A stretch of DNA of 5,858 nucleotides from Burkholderiaceae bacterium (GTDB lineage: Bacteria > Pseudomonadota > Gammaproteobacteria > Burkholderiales > Burkholderiaceae_C). This document shows, in pieces, positions 5,610-5,858 of the stretch. The stretch lies in assembly GCA_031256125.1 (NCBI GenBank), contig JAIRRE010000164.1, positions 1 to 5,858 on the forward strand, given 5' to 3'. Under the pieces are notes generated by a model that saw nothing but the letters and a program-made list of their open reading frames with translations, searched no databases and was not told where the DNA came from. The stretch's first letter is position 1; each line of letters begins with the position of its first letter. A program made the translations under genes and the position numbers.

Positions 5610-5858
5610 ATGACCGAAATCGCGTTCCATTTCAACGTGCCGGGCAAACTCCCGTATGCCTGTCGGCTGCTGCGCAAAATCTACCAATCCGGCAGCCGTG
5701 TACGGGTAGTTGGCGAGCAAGATCTGCTCGGACAGCTTGACCAGGCGCTATGGACGTTTTCGGCGCAGGACTTCATCCCGCATTGCAGCGTGGGTGCCGC
5801 GCCCGCCGTATTGGCGCATACGCCCATCGTGCTGGCCGCGTCGGCGGGCACTGCGGGA
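5610..5858 (+). CDS. holC: DNA polymerase III chi subunit HolC (3' end cut by window edge)
   Basis: HolC (chi) belongs to the DNA polymerase III clamp-loader complex. With psi it bridges the clamp loader to single-strand binding protein, aiding primer handoff and lagging-strand synthesis. The 83 residues visible are in frame up to the last base of the window. They start MTEIAFHFNVPGKLPYACRL and continue with LLRKIYQSGSRVRVV. The LDQALWTFSAQDFIPH segment (43-58) is the most characteristic family motif, and TPIVLA (71-76) follows as expected. Family members are about 140-150 residues, so a little over half is present. The ATG at 5610 is chosen because it gives the family start. An in-frame GTG two codons upstream is a less likely alternative, and the purine stretch GGCGGGA ahead of it is only a modest ribosome binding site. 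Position 27 bp after pepA on the same strand is the conserved pepA-holC order, which in E. coli continues to valS. Confidence 0.94.
   Translation, partial: MTEIAFHFNVPGKLPYACRLLRKIYQSGSRVRVVGEQDLLGQLDQALWTFSAQDFIPHCSVGAAPAVLAHTPIVLAASAGTAG

Noticed and set aside
5091..5720. A 209-codon minus-strand open frame opposite the pepA 3' end and holC start
   Set aside because: It overlaps two firmly identified genes and has no recognisable motif; it is a shadow frame.
1..5858. CRISPR arrays, tRNA or rRNA genes, insertion sequences, phage or defence genes
   Set aside because: No regularly spaced repeats, clover-leaf sequence, transposase frame or terminal inverted repeats were seen; nearly all bases belong to core genes.

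Overview
The window looks like an ordinary chromosomal core segment of a Gram-negative proteobacterium, most likely a betaproteobacterium. The support is high GC with GC-rich third positions, a complete lptF-lptG pair (lipopolysaccharide export, so the cell has an LPS outer membrane), and the pepA-holC pair divergent from lptFG, an arrangement also known from E. coli and many beta- and gammaproteobacteria. The betaproteobacterial placement is inferred from the general look of the proteins and was not tested by a search.

Layout from left to right. Positions 1-385 (minus strand) hold the 5' part of a short CbiX/SirB-type sirohydrochlorin chelatase gene that runs off the left edge. Positions 453-1562 (minus) encode a periplasmic di-heme cytochrome c peroxidase/MauG-family protein, with a good Shine-Dalgarno sequence and a plausible sigma-70 promoter in the 168-bp gap to its right. 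A 20-bp perfect hairpin lies just past the end of lptG. Positions 1731-4012 (minus) encode LptG and LptF, transcribed lptF then lptG, with a 4-bp ATGA stop/start overlap. Only 37 bp separate lptF from the divergent pepA (4050-5582, plus), an M17 leucyl aminopeptidase. It is followed after 27 bp by holC (5610 to the right edge, plus), the chi subunit of DNA polymerase III.

Working together: LptF and LptG form the membrane part of the LptB2FG ABC transporter that extracts LPS from the inner membrane. PepA is a cytosolic aminopeptidase, and in E. coli also a DNA-binding accessory protein. HolC links the clamp loader to SSB. The peroxidase and the chelatase share a tetrapyrrole/heme theme, but no functional link is shown.

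I did not find a new system, mobile element, CRISPR array or RNA gene. The most notable observation is in the di-heme peroxidase. Both CXXCH heme sites and the expected catalytic Gln and Glu are kept, but the position of the usual distal His of the N-terminal heme is Asp108, and the usual inter-heme Trp is Arg131. This suggests a non-canonical or altered enzyme.
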